Notes: a model not told the origin generated them from the letters alone. 64,000 bases of DNA from Hymenobacter sublimis (GCF_023101345.1 NZ_CP095848.1:3932001-3996000); one strand, 5' to 3'. Numbered from the stretch's first letter, positions 54,725 through 63,859 are shown. Translations and numbers: made by a program.

Positions 54725-55258
54725 CTACAGATTACTGCTGCGGAGCAAATCCTCATCGGCCCGCTCCATTTCTACCAGGGCATATTTTTTCTGGTCTGTG
54801 ATGTTCATTTCATCCAGGGCATCTATCAGGTCATGATATTTGGCACCCTCGCTGGTTTTAATCAGAATTACAGGGGCAGGCTGCTGGCGTTGGCGTTTTA
54901 GAAGTACTTGGCGCAGGCCAGCATCACTAAAATTGGTGGTGTACAGAGTAGGGCGCGGCTCGTTGGGCGTACCTGCTGGCGTGTTCAGCCCGAAAAAGTA
55001 ATGCACTTGGCTGTTCTTGCCCAAAATCAAGGTCAATGCCTTTTTCGTTGGCACTGCGGAATCAGGCTCATCAACATCCGGCTTTACGGGCATGGCCAAG
55101 TCCATTACCGTCGGCTTGTTAAAGGTAGTTGTCAGCATGAAGAAGGTAAGCAGCAGAAAAGCCAAGTCGACCATGGGTGTCATGTCGAGACGAAAGGCAA
55201 TTTTCTTCGCGCGGGGTTTGCCGCCACGGGTTACGGGTGATGCTTGAATCTCGGCCAT
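54725..55258 (-). CDS. ExbD/TolR-type biopolymer transport protein
   Basis: 177 residues. Basic cytoplasmic start (KPRAKKIAFRLD), then the membrane helix MTPMVDLAFLLLTFFMLTTTF containing the proton-path Asp (MVDLAF), then a periplasmic domain ending near RADEDLLRSSNL. ExbD works with ExbB and TonB to energise outer-membrane receptors. No exbB or tonB is next to it, so it may be a second, stand-alone ExbD, as Bacteroidota often have several. The helix and its Asp are intact. Confidence 0.9.
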   Translation of the reverse strand: MAEIQASPVTRGGKPRAKKIAFRLDMTPMVDLAFLLLTFFMLTTTFNKPTVMDLAMPVKPDVDEPDSAVPTKKALTLILGKNSQVHYFFGLNTPAGTPNEPRPTLYTTNFSDAGLRQVLLKRQRQQPAPVILIKTSEGAKYHDLIDALDEMNITDQKKYALVEMERADEDLLRSSNL

Positions 55259-55415
55259 AACAGAGTAGTGATTGAGTGGATAAGGTTGTATTCAGTTAAC
55301 GCTATACTGCTGCGCGTTATTGTCAGCTCCACAGGCAGGCTGCTTTTCACACGTACCCATTGCGCTTCTTACTTCGCTACCTTGCTGTATAGTGGCCAAC
55401 CTGGCGGCACTTCAG

Positions 55416-55859
55416 ATGACCCGTTTCTTGTACTCTTTCGCCACGGCGTTAGCCGTTTGGCTGGTGCTGTGGCTGACGCTTGTTGGTCCACGTTTGCTTT
55501 GGCAGCCCACCCTCGATGTACAGATGCATAACACCTACTTTCTTGTGGGCAGTTATGCTAGTCAACTGTGCTCTTTTCTGCTCCTGCTGCTTTTCACATT
55601 GCTCCTCCATTTCATCCGGCGGCAGGTAGTTAAAAGCGCAACGGTGGCTTTAGCTTGTAGCGTTGGTAGCGCTCTGCTGCTCTTCAGGTGGGCAATGCTC
55701 AGTTATTTCCATCCTGCTTCTTGGCTGCTGCAAACCGCCCAAACAACTGCTCCTGCGGTAAGCCGCTTAGTGAAGGCGGGGTGGGTAGTGCAAGCATTTT
55801 TGCTTGGAGTCGTAATCTGGTCGGGCATAACCTTTTGGCGCCTCCATCGCTCTCGGTAG
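55416..55859 (+). CDS. small membrane protein with QMHNTYF motif
   Basis: 147 residues from MTRFLYSFA (the longer frame from 55320 has no support). Four membrane helices. Between helices one and two is the sequence QPTLDVQMHNTYFLVGSY, resembling the loop that holds His ligands in heme-copper oxidase subunit I (HDTYFV), although the rest is far too short for an oxidase subunit. Probably an uncharacterised integral membrane protein. Confidence 0.5.
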   Translation: MTRFLYSFATALAVWLVLWLTLVGPRLLWQPTLDVQMHNTYFLVGSYASQLCSFLLLLLFTLLLHFIRRQVVKSATVALACSVGSALLLFRWAMLSYFHPASWLLQTAQTTAPAVSRLVKAGWVVQAFLLGVVIWSGITFWRLHRSR

Positions 55860-55869
55860 TTACTTTCAC

Positions 55870-56445
55870 CTACGTAAATCGCCACACTCGCTCCGGCGTG
55901 AGGCAGGCGTGCAGGCGCGTATCGCCTTCCCAAACGTCCAGGATGCGGGGCACGGGTGGCTCCAGGCCTACCCCAATCCGTAGCGCGTCGGGGCGGCATT
56001 CCAGCAGAAATCGGTCGTAGAAGCCTTTGCCGTAGCCCACGCGGTGGCCGGTTTCGTCGAAGGCCAGCAGGGGAATCAGTACGGCATCAAGCTGGGCCGG
56101 CTGCACTTCTTCGGCCCCAACCGGCTCCGAGATTCCCCAGCGGTTAGTGCGTAGCTGCGTCTCGGGCGTAAGATGATGATGGCGCAGCGTTTGACCGTCG
56201 GACTGGACTACCGGCACGGCTATCCGTAACGTCGGCAGCTCAGCCCACAGCTGCCGAAGTAACGGCCACGTATCGGGCTCCTGCTGCCGAGGAATAGGTA
56301 GGAATACATGCAGCCACTGCCAGGCTTGCAGGGGAAATGCTTGACGTAGCTGCTGCCACAGCGCTTCGCTACGGCGGGCCAACTCCTGCGGGGGTAACTC
56401 GCGGCGGCGTGCTAGGGCCTCGCGGCGGAGGTCGGCTTTCAGCAT
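55870..56445 (-). CDS. 5-formyltetrahydrofolate cyclo-ligase
   Basis: 191 residues. Converts 5-formyl-THF to 5,10-methenyl-THF with ATP. N-terminal LRREALARRRELPPQELARR basic helix for ATP/phosphate contacts and the signature VGYGKGFYDRFL before the end, with LIPLLAFDETGHRVG just ahead. All the main family motifs are present. Belongs with folP in folate metabolism. Starts 85 bp from bshC. Confidence 0.92.
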   Translation of the reverse strand: MLKADLRREALARRRELPPQELARRSEALWQQLRQAFPLQAWQWLHVFLPIPRQQEPDTWPLLRQLWAELPTLRIAVPVVQSDGQTLRHHHLTPETQLRTNRWGISEPVGAEEVQPAQLDAVLIPLLAFDETGHRVGYGKGFYDRFLLECRPDALRIGVGLEPPVPRILDVWEGDTRLHACLTPERVWRFT

Positions 56446-56530
56446 GGCTCACTTGCTTTTTACAGGGAACGGCCCGCTTCAACATGAGGCGGGTCGTTGG
56501 AAATACTCTCTGTTTCGGGCCAGTTCAACC

Positions 56531-58123
56531 CTACTCCTCTTCCAACACCGTAAACTCCAGAGCCAGCGGGTCGAAAGCTTCCACCAGCTGCTGAATAAAC
56601 TGCGGGTTGTTAATCAGGATGCTCAGCACGTTGTCGGTGCGCTCCTGCAGGTGGCCGCCGGGCATGAGCTTGTCTTTGAGGGCCGTGAGCTGATTGTAGG
56701 CCGTTTCGTGCTTGGCTTCGGCGGCTTTGCTCAAGCGCTTCTCCAGCCCCGCTACGATGCCCGTTACCTTTTGCTGCTCGGCGGCTACCGTTTTCACTAG
56801 CGTGGGGTCGAGGCGCTGGGCCAGGGCCGACACGGCTTGGAAGGCAGCGGCTAGCTGCTTTTGTTGCTCCTGCAGGCTGACTTCTTCTTGCCCCAACGTG
56901 GCACCTACTTGTTTTTTCAGCTCCGGCAGCGGCCGGAAAATGTCCGTGGAGGTCAAGCCCAGCTTGCGCAATTTGCCGGCGCTAGCCTTGCCCACGTACT
57001 GGGCCGAGTTGCGGGGTAGCAGAATGGGAAAGGGCACGCCATTTTCTTCAAACACCCCTTTTAGTTGAAACCAGTACGCTACTTCGGCCCCGCCGCCAAT
57101 GTAGCAGAGGTTGGGTAGCAACAGTTCCTGGTAGAGTGGGCGCAGTACTACATTGGGGCTGAACTGCTCCGGGTGCTGCCGCACCAGCTCCAACAGCTCG
57201 GCCTGGCTGTGGCAACGCTCTGTATTGCGTACCGTAATCTGGGCGCAGTCCTGGGCAGCATCGTACTCCAGCCGCTCCCGCTTGCCGGTGTCGGTGAGGA
57301 AGAACAGGTTAAGCGGGCGCGAGTACACCTGGGGCTTGTAGCCGGCCGCTTCCAGCCGGGCGTTGGCCTGCTGTACGGCGCGGTGAGAAGCCTGCGCCTC
57401 AACTTCTTTTTCGAGCACGGGTACCAACGCTTGCTTCAGGGCTGGCGTATCGGCATCCAGGCTTACCAGACCCAGCTCGCCGAATAGGTCGTGGGTGAGT
57501 CGGCGGGTAGCGGCGGCTAAGGTGTCGGCTTCTTCGTACGCCTGGCGAAATAGGGCCGGCACATCGGCGGGCAAATGGTCGAGCAAGGCTTCCTTCATAC
57601 CGTCCAGCTTCAGCCGGCCTACCGGCCCACCGGTTTCGGCGGCGTTCCATTCGTACTTTTTGCCGAACAGGTTAAAGTGGTTGATTTCAGCGAAATCGTG
57701 GTCCTCCGTAGCCATCCAGTACAGGGGCACGAAGTCGTACTGCGGATATTTTTCCTTGAGCTGCCGACTCAATTTCACTGCCGTAACAATCTTGTACACA
57801 AAGTACAAGGGCCCAGTGAGCAGGTTGAGCTGGTGGCCGGTAGTGACGGTGAACGTCGTTTCCTGGCGGAGCAAGTCGAGGTTGGCTTGCACGGCGGGAT
57901 GCACGGTAGGTAGCGTAGCGTACTGCGCCCGCAAGGCGTCTACCAGCCGTTGCCGCGCCTCGGGCGTATAGGAAGCGCGCTTTTCCTCTATCTGCGCCGC
58001 AAATTCATCGAGGGCCGGGAAGCGGTGATAAAACGGAGCCAGGGCTTCGTGCCGGGCCAGGTAATCGGTCAGCAGGGAAGAAAACGCGCCGGTATCGGCG
58101 TAACGTAGGGTCGTGACGGACAT
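56531..58123 (-). CDS. bshC: bacillithiol biosynthesis cysteine-adding enzyme BshC
   Basis: 530 residues, the family length. Adds Cys to glucosaminyl-malate, the last step of bacillithiol synthesis. Rossmann-like core with TVTTGHQLNLLTGPLYFVYKIVTAVKLS near residue 100 (the GHQ and GP signature) and a long helical C-terminal coiled coil (LQEQQKQLAAAFQAVSALAQ). YtxJ at 19.0 kb depends on the same thiol. bshA and bshB are not in the window. Confidence 0.93.
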   Translation of the reverse strand: MSVTTLRYADTGAFSSLLTDYLARHEALAPFYHRFPALDEFAAQIEEKRASYTPEARQRLVDALRAQYATLPTVHPAVQANLDLLRQETTFTVTTGHQLNLLTGPLYFVYKIVTAVKLSRQLKEKYPQYDFVPLYWMATEDHDFAEINHFNLFGKKYEWNAAETGGPVGRLKLDGMKEALLDHLPADVPALFRQAYEEADTLAAATRRLTHDLFGELGLVSLDADTPALKQALVPVLEKEVEAQASHRAVQQANARLEAAGYKPQVYSRPLNLFFLTDTGKRERLEYDAAQDCAQITVRNTERCHSQAELLELVRQHPEQFSPNVVLRPLYQELLLPNLCYIGGGAEVAYWFQLKGVFEENGVPFPILLPRNSAQYVGKASAGKLRKLGLTSTDIFRPLPELKKQVGATLGQEEVSLQEQQKQLAAAFQAVSALAQRLDPTLVKTVAAEQQKVTGIVAGLEKRLSKAAEAKHETAYNQLTALKDKLMPGGHLQERTDNVLSILINNPQFIQQLVEAFDPLALEFTVLEEE

Positions 58124-58375
58124 ACGGAGGGAGAAATATTCGGCTATAACCGGCCAGCGTCCACAAAGTAACTGGCAATTTCCCGGACCCGCAGATTTTA
58201 GCCCTGTCGACTCCCCGCTGGCGGCACTTTTAAGCAGTCCCGAACCCTGTTTACTGCAAAACCCAAAGCGTATCCACGTTTAGAATCAGGGCGCGCCCTT
58301 GCAGCAGACGGGAGAGAATACTAGCGTGCTATGCTACCCGATAAGCTGCACCCTCACTGCTTGCAAAGCGGATAC
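58124..58375. other. gap before bshC, nothing recognised
   Basis: The gap between bshC and rimO (58124-58433) contains, apart from the terminator at its end, no gene, repeat or RNA I can support. Confidence 0.4.
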
Positions 58376-58378
58376 AAA

Positions 58379-58410
58379 AAACCCCACCCCAGCATGCTGG
58401 GGTAGGGTTT
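58379..58410 (-). terminator. 16-bp hairpin terminator of rimO
   Basis: Arms 58379-58394 and 58395-58410 pair at 15 of 16 positions with the hairpin turn inside the palindrome; 24 bp past the rimO stop. Confidence 0.75.
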
Positions 58411-58433
58411 CAGATAAGAAGCTCTCAAATTTT

Positions 58434-59747
58434 CTAGATCAGCTTGCCATACAGGTCAAAGTCAGACGCCTCGGTTATCTGCACTTGGGCGAAGTCGCCG
58501 AGGCGCACGTAGGTGTCTTTGGTGGCAGGCACCAGCACTTCGTTATCTACTTCAGGCGAATCGAACTGGGTCCGACCCACGAAGTAGCCACTTTCCTTCC
58601 GGTCGAAGAGAACTTTATGGGTCTGGCCTACTTTTTCCTCGTTCAGCTCCATGGAAATCCCCTGCTGCAGCTCCATGATCTGGTCGGCACGGTGCTGCTT
58701 TTCCTCGGCGGGCACGTTGTCCTCGAGGGTGTAGGAGTGGGTGTTGTCCTCGTGGGAATACGTGAAGATGCCCAGGCGGTCAAAGCGAGTATCCTCCACG
58801 AAACGGTACAGCTCCTCGAAGTCCTGCTGGGTTTCGCCGGGGTGGCCGGCAATAAGGGTCGTGCGCAGGGCAATGTCGGGCACGCGCTGGCGGATGGTGT
58901 CCACTAGCTCCACGGTGCGGCGCTTGCTGATGCCCCGTCGCATGGTTTTCAGCATGTTATCGGAAACGTGCTGCAGGGGCATATCCAAGTACTTGCAGAT
59001 GTTCTCCCGCTCGTTCATCACGTCTAGGGCATCCATGGGGAACTGGGAGGGGTAGGCGTACTGCAGCCGGATCCAGTCGATGCCGTTTACATCGGAAAGG
59101 TGGCGCATCAGGTCGGCTAGCTTCCGTTCGCCGTAGTGCTGCAGGCCGTAGTAGGTCAAATCTTGGGCAATCAGAATCAACTCCTTCGTACCCATGGAAG
59201 CCAAGCGCTTCGCTTCCTTCACGAGGTCCTCGATGGGGCGGTCCTGGTGCTTGCCGCGCATGAGCGGAATGGCGCAGAACGAGCACGGACGGTTACAGCC
59301 TTCGGCAATCTTGAAGTAGGCGTAGTGGGCGGGGGTCGTCAGCAGCCGCTCACCCACCAGCTCGTGCTTGTAGTCGGCTTCCAGCTTTTTCATCAGTTGG
59401 GGCAATTCCAGGGTGCCGAAGTAGGCATCCACCTGCGGAATTTCCTTTTCCAGGTCATCCTTGTAGCGCTGCGACAGGCAGCCCGTCACGTAGAGTTTTT
59501 CCAGGCGGCCGGCTTCCTTCTCGTCGGCGTAGCGCAGAATAGTGTCAATGCTCTCCTGCTTGGCGTTGTCAATAAAGCCGCAGGTGTTGATAATGACGAT
59601 GTTGGCGTCGCTCGTGTCGGCTTCGTGCGTTACCTCAAACTGGTTGGCGCGGAGCTGGCCCATCATCACCTCCGAATCGACGAGGTTTTTGGAGCAGCCC
59701 AGGGTAATAACGTTGACTTTATTGGCCTGTTGGCTTCTTACTTTCAT
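58434..59747 (-). CDS. rimO: ribosomal protein S12 methylthiotransferase RimO
   Basis: 437 residues. Radical SAM methylthiotransferase modifying Asp in uS12. N-terminal UPF0004 domain with Cys in ITLGCSKNLVDSE, the radical SAM motif CNRPCSFCAIPLMRGKHQDR and a C-terminal TRAM domain (ending QVQITEASDFDLYGKLI). The RimO sense over MiaB comes from SKNLVDSE. A GCGAAG/CTTCGC hairpin lies in its leader a few bases before the ATG. Confidence 0.95.
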   Translation of the reverse strand: MKVRSQQANKVNVITLGCSKNLVDSEVMMGQLRANQFEVTHEADTSDANIVIINTCGFIDNAKQESIDTILRYADEKEAGRLEKLYVTGCLSQRYKDDLEKEIPQVDAYFGTLELPQLMKKLEADYKHELVGERLLTTPAHYAYFKIAEGCNRPCSFCAIPLMRGKHQDRPIEDLVKEAKRLASMGTKELILIAQDLTYYGLQHYGERKLADLMRHLSDVNGIDWIRLQYAYPSQFPMDALDVMNERENICKYLDMPLQHVSDNMLKTMRRGISKRRTVELVDTIRQRVPDIALRTTLIAGHPGETQQDFEELYRFVEDTRFDRLGIFTYSHEDNTHSYTLEDNVPAEEKQHRADQIMELQQGISMELNEEKVGQTHKVLFDRKESGYFVGRTQFDSPEVDNEVLVPATKDTYVRLGDFAQVQITEASDFDLYGKLI

Positions 59748-59754
59748 AGAGTGT

Positions 59755-59776
59755 AGCGCGAAGTTTTGCTTCGCGA
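59755..59776. repeat. CGCGAAG hairpin in the rimO leader
   Basis: GCGCGAAG / CTTCGCG around a 4-nt loop, 7 bp before the rimO start codon. Same unit as at 61575-61595 and inside 44486-44510. Confidence 0.6.
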
Positions 59777-59940
59777 ATCAGTGAACAGGCGGCCGGACAA
59801 GACTTTCTAGCTGAGAAAGTTGCCCGCTACGGCCCGTAGGGAAAATCGGACCGCAAAGGTACGCAGCCCGCAACGCCTTTTCCTACCCGTAAGGTTTCTT
59901 TCCTATCTTACTACCTCTATTTTGCTTGGTGCTTTATTTT

Positions 59941-60492
59941 ATGTTTACCTCATTCCTTGGATCGTATCCGCGCCTGGGTTTGCTACCCCTGCTAGGTTCA
60001 GCTTTGCTGCTGGCGCAGTGCAAGAAGAAAGAAGTCGAGCCGCAGCTTCCACCCGAAACTACGACCGGGGCCATGACCTTCGGCTGCAAAGTAGATGGTC
60101 ACGTCTTCACGCCGCGCAATGGACAAGGCCAAGAGGGCCTATACGTGCAATACGTCAATCTGGGCACCGGGCCACAGGGGGGCTGTTACTTGAATATTCC
60201 AGCAGCAGACTGGAAGGCAACCCCGATCAAGGCAGTGAGCATCACCACGGATAGTCTGTTGGTCGAGGAAGGTAAAACGTATGCGTTTAAAAACAGCAAA
60301 GGCACGGTACACGCCTTTTATGCCGAAGGAGGTAAACATCAGAAACTAGATTCCGACGAAGGAGAGCTTACGATTACCCGCTTTGATGCCACGCAACGAA
60401 TCCTGTCGGGTCGATTTCATTTTGTTGGGACTAATCAAACGACTCGCAAGCAAGTTCGCGTCACGGAAGGGCGGTTTGATGTACGGTTTTAG
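59941..60492 (+). CDS. small lipoprotein with VDGHVFTP domain
   Basis: 183 residues from MFTSFLGSYPR; lipobox LLLAQC with Cys near residue 26. Mature part begins with MTFGCKVDGHVFTPRNGQGQ, where the C..DG..F/W pattern resembles DUF6252-type small beta-sandwich lipoproteins of Bacteroidota; later strands are typical of that fold, ending VTEGRFDVRF. Function unknown, attached to the envelope. It sits between the divergent rimO and the convergent ftsY. Confidence 0.6.
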   Translation: MFTSFLGSYPRLGLLPLLGSALLLAQCKKKEVEPQLPPETTTGAMTFGCKVDGHVFTPRNGQGQEGLYVQYVNLGTGPQGGCYLNIPAADWKATPIKAVSITTDSLLVEEGKTYAFKNSKGTVHAFYAEGGKHQKLDSDEGELTITRFDATQRILSGRFHFVGTNQTTRKQVRVTEGRFDVRF

Positions 60493-60519
60493 TACGAGTG
60501 CTTAATCTATGCCGCGAAA

Positions 60520-60559
60520 ACAAAAAGCCCGCCTGCGAAAGCACAGGCGGGCTTTTTGT
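60520..60559. terminator. 16-bp perfect stem, bidirectional terminator
   Basis: Arms 60520-60535 and 60544-60559, 8-nt loop, A run on one side and T run on the other; between the converging lipoprotein gene and ftsY. Confidence 0.85.
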
Positions 60560-60582
60560 TACAAGGGCACCCAGGGAATCTT

Positions 60583-61560
60583 CTACTTCTTGAACAGTGA
60601 GTTTACGAAGGTGTGGCGGTCGAAAAGCTGCAAATCAGTCATCTTCTCGCCTACCCCGATGTAGCGCACTGGTACCTGCAGCTGATCGGAAATACCGATG
60701 ACCACGCCGCCTTTAGCCGTGCCGTCGAGCTTGGTAATGGCCAGGGCCGATACCTCGGTGGCTTTGGTAAACTCCTTGGCTTGCAGGAAGGCATTTTGGC
60801 CGGTACTACCATCGAGCACGAGCAGGACTTCGTGGGGCGCATCCGGAATCACCTTCTGCATCACCCGCTTGATCTTGCTGAGCTCGTTCATCAGGTTCAC
60901 CTTGTTGTGCAGGCGACCGGCCGTGTCAATAATGACTACATCGGCTTGCATTTCCACGCCTTTCTTCACGGCGTCATAGGCCACGGAGGCGGGGTCAGTG
61001 TTCATGCCGTGCGAAATAACCGGCACGCCTACCCGCTGCCCCCAGATGATGAGCTGGTCCACGGCGGCAGCCCGGAAGGTATCGGCAGCGCCCAGCACTA
61101 CCTTCTTGCCCGCCGAGTGGAAGCGGTGGGCCAGCTTGCCGATGGTGGTGGTTTTGCCCACGCCATTTACGCCTACCACCATAATCACGAAGGGCTGACC
61201 AGTGTTATCGGGCCGATCAAGGATGGCGCGGGAGCCCGTGGCGCTGCTGTTGCGGTCCAGCAAATCGGCAATTTCCTCGCGCAGGATGCGGTCCAGCTCG
61301 GAGGTGCTCACGTATTTGTCGCGGGCCACGCGCTTTTCGATGCGGTCAATCACCTTCACGGTGGTATCAATCCCGACATCGGCATGCACCAGCAGGGTTT
61401 CCAGGTCGTCGAGTACGGCCTCATCCACGGTGCTTTTACCCACCACGGCTTTGCTGAGCTGATCGAAGAAGCTGGTTTTAGTTTTCTGCAGCCCTTCATC
61501 GAGGGCCTGCTGCTGCTCCTTGCTTTCCTTGTCCTTCTTGAAAAAATCGAAAAGTCCCAT
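60583..61560 (-). CDS. ftsY: signal recognition particle receptor FtsY
   Basis: 325 residues. Short acidic/basic N-terminal A region, N domain helices ([18 protein letters not shown]), then the G domain with GVNGVGKTT (130-138), [20 protein letters not shown] and [10 protein letters not shown]. GTPase at the cytoplasmic membrane that receives ribosome-nascent chain complexes. Separated from DUF4295-rpmG by a repeat and a terminator, so it likely has its own promoter. Confidence 0.96.
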   Translation of the reverse strand: MGLFDFFKKDKESKEQQQALDEGLQKTKTSFFDQLSKAVVGKSTVDEAVLDDLETLLVHADVGIDTTVKVIDRIEKRVARDKYVSTSELDRILREEIADLLDRNSSATGSRAILDRPDNTGQPFVIMVVGVNGVGKTTTIGKLAHRFHSAGKKVVLGAADTFRAAAVDQLIIWGQRVGVPVISHGMNTDPASVAYDAVKKGVEMQADVVIIDTAGRLHNKVNLMNELSKIKRVMQKVIPDAPHEVLLVLDGSTGQNAFLQAKEFTKATEVSALAITKLDGTAKGGVVIGISDQLQVPVRYIGVGEKMTDLQLFDRHTFVNSLFKK

Positions 61561-61570
61561 GCGGTCAGGA

Positions 61571-61683
61571 TGTAGGGCGAAGCTCCAGCTTCGCGCATCG
61601 TTGCTGAGGCTGAACGGCTTGCCGAGCTTTTAGAAACTCAGCGGCAGCGGTTCAGCGGCACAAAGCTGGAGCTTCGTGCTAGA
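61571..61683. repeat. paired GCGAAGC hairpins in the ftsY leader
   Basis: A GCGAAGC-TCCA-GCTTCGC hairpin at 61576-61593, 15 bp before the ftsY ATG, pairs imperfectly with 61660-61683. Same family as the repeats at 44.5 and 59.76 kb. Confidence 0.6.
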
Positions 61684-61687
61684 ACGC

Positions 61688-61715
61688 AAAAAAGTCCCAC
61701 GGTGGCGGGACTTCT
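61688..61715 (-). terminator. terminator between DUF4295 gene and ftsY
   Basis: AAGTCCC (61692-61698) pairs with GGGACTT (61707-61713) plus an A run before the stem (T run on minus). Separates ftsY from the upstream ribosomal pair. Confidence 0.55.
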
Positions 61716-61748
61716 TCACTTCGGTCGGAATGCCACGGGGGCGCCGGA

Positions 61749-61910
61749 TTACTTAACGCCAGTGGCGATGTATTCCTGCACTTTATCAACGGGCACCATT
61801 TCCTCTTTGAAGGTGTAAGCGCCGGTTTTCTCCGATTTCACAGCACGGATAACTTTCGCCCAGTCCTTGCCGCCGGCAGTTTTCAGGGTAGCTACTACTT
61901 TCTTAGCCAT
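61749..61910 (-). CDS. DUF4295 ribosome-associated protein
   Basis: 53 residues: MAKKVVATLKTAGGKDWAKV, then a basic helix and a VPVDKVQEYIATGVK end. It always accompanies rpmG in Bacteroidota; from memory it was seen as a ribosomal protein (bL38) in a Flavobacterium ribosome structure. Small, basic, cytoplasmic, part of the 50S subunit by that evidence. Begins 8 bp after rpmG. Confidence 0.9.
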   Translation of the reverse strand: MAKKVVATLKTAGGKDWAKVIRAVKSEKTGAYTFKEEMVPVDKVQEYIATGVK

Positions 61911-61918
61911 TGCTCAGA

Positions 61919-62101
61919 TTACTTGATTTCCTTGTGAACGGTCATCTTCTTGAGCACGGAGTTGAACTTCTTCAGTTCAATGCGCTCAGGAGTGTTCTTA
62001 CGATTCTTGGTGGTGATGTAGCGCGAGGTGCCCGGCTGCCCCGAGTTCTTATGCTCAGTGCATTCAAGGATTACCTGCACCCGGTTGCCTTTCTTAGCCA
62101 T
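61919..62101 (-). CDS. rpmG: 50S ribosomal protein bL33
   Basis: 60 residues, [20 protein letters not shown] then [19 protein letters not shown] and a basic end. Length and motifs fit bL33; there is one Cys, and the Zn-binding CxxC pairs are absent, so this is the C- (zinc-free) type. Cotranscribed with DUF4295 from a strong promoter. bL28 (rpmB), usually just upstream in relatives, is not present here. Confidence 0.95.
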   Translation of the reverse strand: MAKKGNRVQVILECTEHKNSGQPGTSRYITTKNRKNTPERIELKKFNSVLKKMTVHKEIK

Positions 62102-62132
62102 CTCGACGGGGTTTTTTTGGTATTAAGGACTG

Positions 62133-62163
62133 CAAAGGTACGACCCTTTTTGGAATTGCCAAA
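62133..62163 (-). promoter_or_regulatory. complete promoter of rpmG: TTTG, 19 bp, TACCTTTG
   Basis: -7 box TACCTTTG (62133-62140) and -33 box TTTG (62160-62163) with exactly 19 bp between: a perfect fit to the phylum consensus. The ATG at 62101 follows 31 bp later. Confidence 0.75.
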
Positions 62164-62215
62164 CAGTCAGTGACATTCCCCGCAAAACTGTGCTCGGCCC
62201 TTATCCGACTGGCTC

Positions 62216-63859
62216 CTACTTGAGTGCAGGCAGCGTGAAATCATCCAAAGCGCTGGGCTTGGCCATTAAGCTTTCTACTTCTGCCACGGTACGCGGGGCT
62301 TCCCGCGAGAGATTTTCGTAGCCCATGGTCGTAATTAGTACGTCGTCCTCGATGCGCACACCGATGTTCCACCACTTCTTGTCACAGGGGCTGCCTTCGG
62401 GGATGTAAATACCTGGTTCCACAGTGATTACGCTACCTGCGCGCAACGGACCATAAGTACCGGAATCATGCACATCGAGGCCTAGGTAGTGGCTGGTGCC
62501 GTGTGGAAAGTACTTGCGGGCTTCCTCCGGCTTCTTGATAATACCTAACCGAAGTAGCCCTTCCGCTACTACCTGCTGGGCAGCCTTGTTGGGAGCTTGA
62601 AACTCATTGCCGGGCTTGCAGGCAGCAAATCCAGCTTCTTGAGCGGCCAGCACCAACTCGTAAATCTGGCGCTGGGCCGGGCTGAATTTGCCGGAGGGCG
62701 GAATAGTGCGCGTAACATCAGCAGTATAGCCGTGGTATTCGGCGCCGCAATCCATCAGCAGCAGGTCGTTTTTTACTTGGGGCTTGTCGTTTTCGGTGTA
62801 GTGCAGAATGCAGGCGTTGCCACCAGCCCCCACAATGCTGGGGTAGCCCTCGAACTCGGCCCCGTACTTTTTGTACACGTACTCGTGCACGCCTTGCAGC
62901 TCCATTTCGCCCATTTCAGGACGGGTTGCCTTCATTACCTCCTGCTGGCCCACGGCGCTAATGCGCACGGCCCGGCGCAGGAGGACAAGTTCCTCGGGGG
63001 TTTTTACTTCCCGCAACTGGGCCAGCGCCGCATCAAGCACTTGCGTGTCGAAGCGGCTGGCGGGGCGGTTAGCCACAGCTTTCTGGCGCTCGGCGTCGGT
63101 TTTGGCGTTCAGGTACCCTTGCACGTAGGCATCCTGGGCTAGAGCGGGCTGAGTTTGGGTTAGGTTCTGGAGGTAAGGGACCAGCCGCGCCGCACCCGTC
63201 AGGCCACGCTGCTGAATAAGCTGCTGAGCCTCCGCCACGACGGGGTTTACATCGGCAGGGAGGGCGGCCTGCTGCCGAAACGAGGCGAGAAGGTTGTATA
63301 GGTCGGCGGGGTCCCGGCTGTCGTCGCGCACGTCCGTGGCCAGGGGCGAGTACATGATGTGGGCGAAGCCAGCCCACCCAATGCCGGCGGTTGCAAACTC
63401 CTTGTTATCGGCTACAAACTGCACCTGTAGCTGCTGCTTGGCGCCCTCCGTGCCCAGCCGACGGCCAGTCCACTGTTCGGCTTGGGGGTCGCGGGGTTGC
63501 ACGAACAGGGCTTCCGTAACGCCTGCTTGCCCTTTAACGGTCTGTGGCTCCTTGAACAGCACCAGTACCGCGTCCGGCTCAGTATAGCCAGTCAAGTAGT
63601 AAAAATCGGGACTCTGGTGGTAGGTGAAATCGACGTCGTTGGCGCGGTTGCGCACCGGGGCGGCAAATAGCACCGCTACTGAGCCGGCCGGCAAAGCTTG
63701 GCGCAGCAACTCCCGCCGCTGCTTGTGAAATGAGGGCGACAGAAAATCGGCCGGGCGGTCGGGGCCGGCGGCGCGCTGGGCCTGGGCCGAGGGAGCCGCT
63801 AGGAGCAGGCCCGCGAGCAGGAGAAGATGAGCGGGCTTGGGCAGCAGCGAGATAGGCAT
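62216..63859 (-). CDS. exported aminopeptidase P family metallopeptidase
   Basis: 547 residues from MPISLLPKPAHLL; signal peptide ends SAQAQ, so it is exported. After an N-terminal domain (DFLSPSFHKQRRELLRQALP, VDFTYHQSPDFYYLTGYTEP) comes the pita-bread catalytic domain with metal ligands in DCGAEYHGYTADVTRTIPPSG, FPHGTSHYLGLDVHDSG and VITVEPGIYIPEG, ending with a Glu in VRIEDDVLIT. It removes N-terminal residues before Pro. An upstream start at 63922 has no signal peptide and is rejected. Confidence 0.93.
   Translation of the reverse strand: MPISLLPKPAHLLLLAGLLLAAPSAQAQRAAGPDRPADFLSPSFHKQRRELLRQALPAGSVAVLFAAPVRNRANDVDFTYHQSPDFYYLTGYTEPDAVLVLFKEPQTVKGQAGVTEALFVQPRDPQAEQWTGRRLGTEGAKQQLQVQFVADNKEFATAGIGWAGFAHIMYSPLATDVRDDSRDPADLYNLLASFRQQAALPADVNPVVAEAQQLIQQRGLTGAARLVPYLQNLTQTQPALAQDAYVQGYLNAKTDAERQKAVANRPASRFDTQVLDAALAQLREVKTPEELVLLRRAVRISAVGQQEVMKATRPEMGEMELQGVHEYVYKKYGAEFEGYPSIVGAGGNACILHYTENDKPQVKNDLLLMDCGAEYHGYTADVTRTIPPSGKFSPAQRQIYELVLAAQEAGFAACKPGNEFQAPNKAAQQVVAEGLLRLGIIKKPEEARKYFPHGTSHYLGLDVHDSGTYGPLRAGSVITVEPGIYIPEGSPCDKKWWNIGVRIEDDVLITTMGYENLSREAPRTVAEVESLMAKPSALDDFTLPALK

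Noticed and set aside
60613..61575. 320-codon frame opposite ftsY
   Set aside because: Antisense shadow of ftsY; no domain and no promoter of its own.
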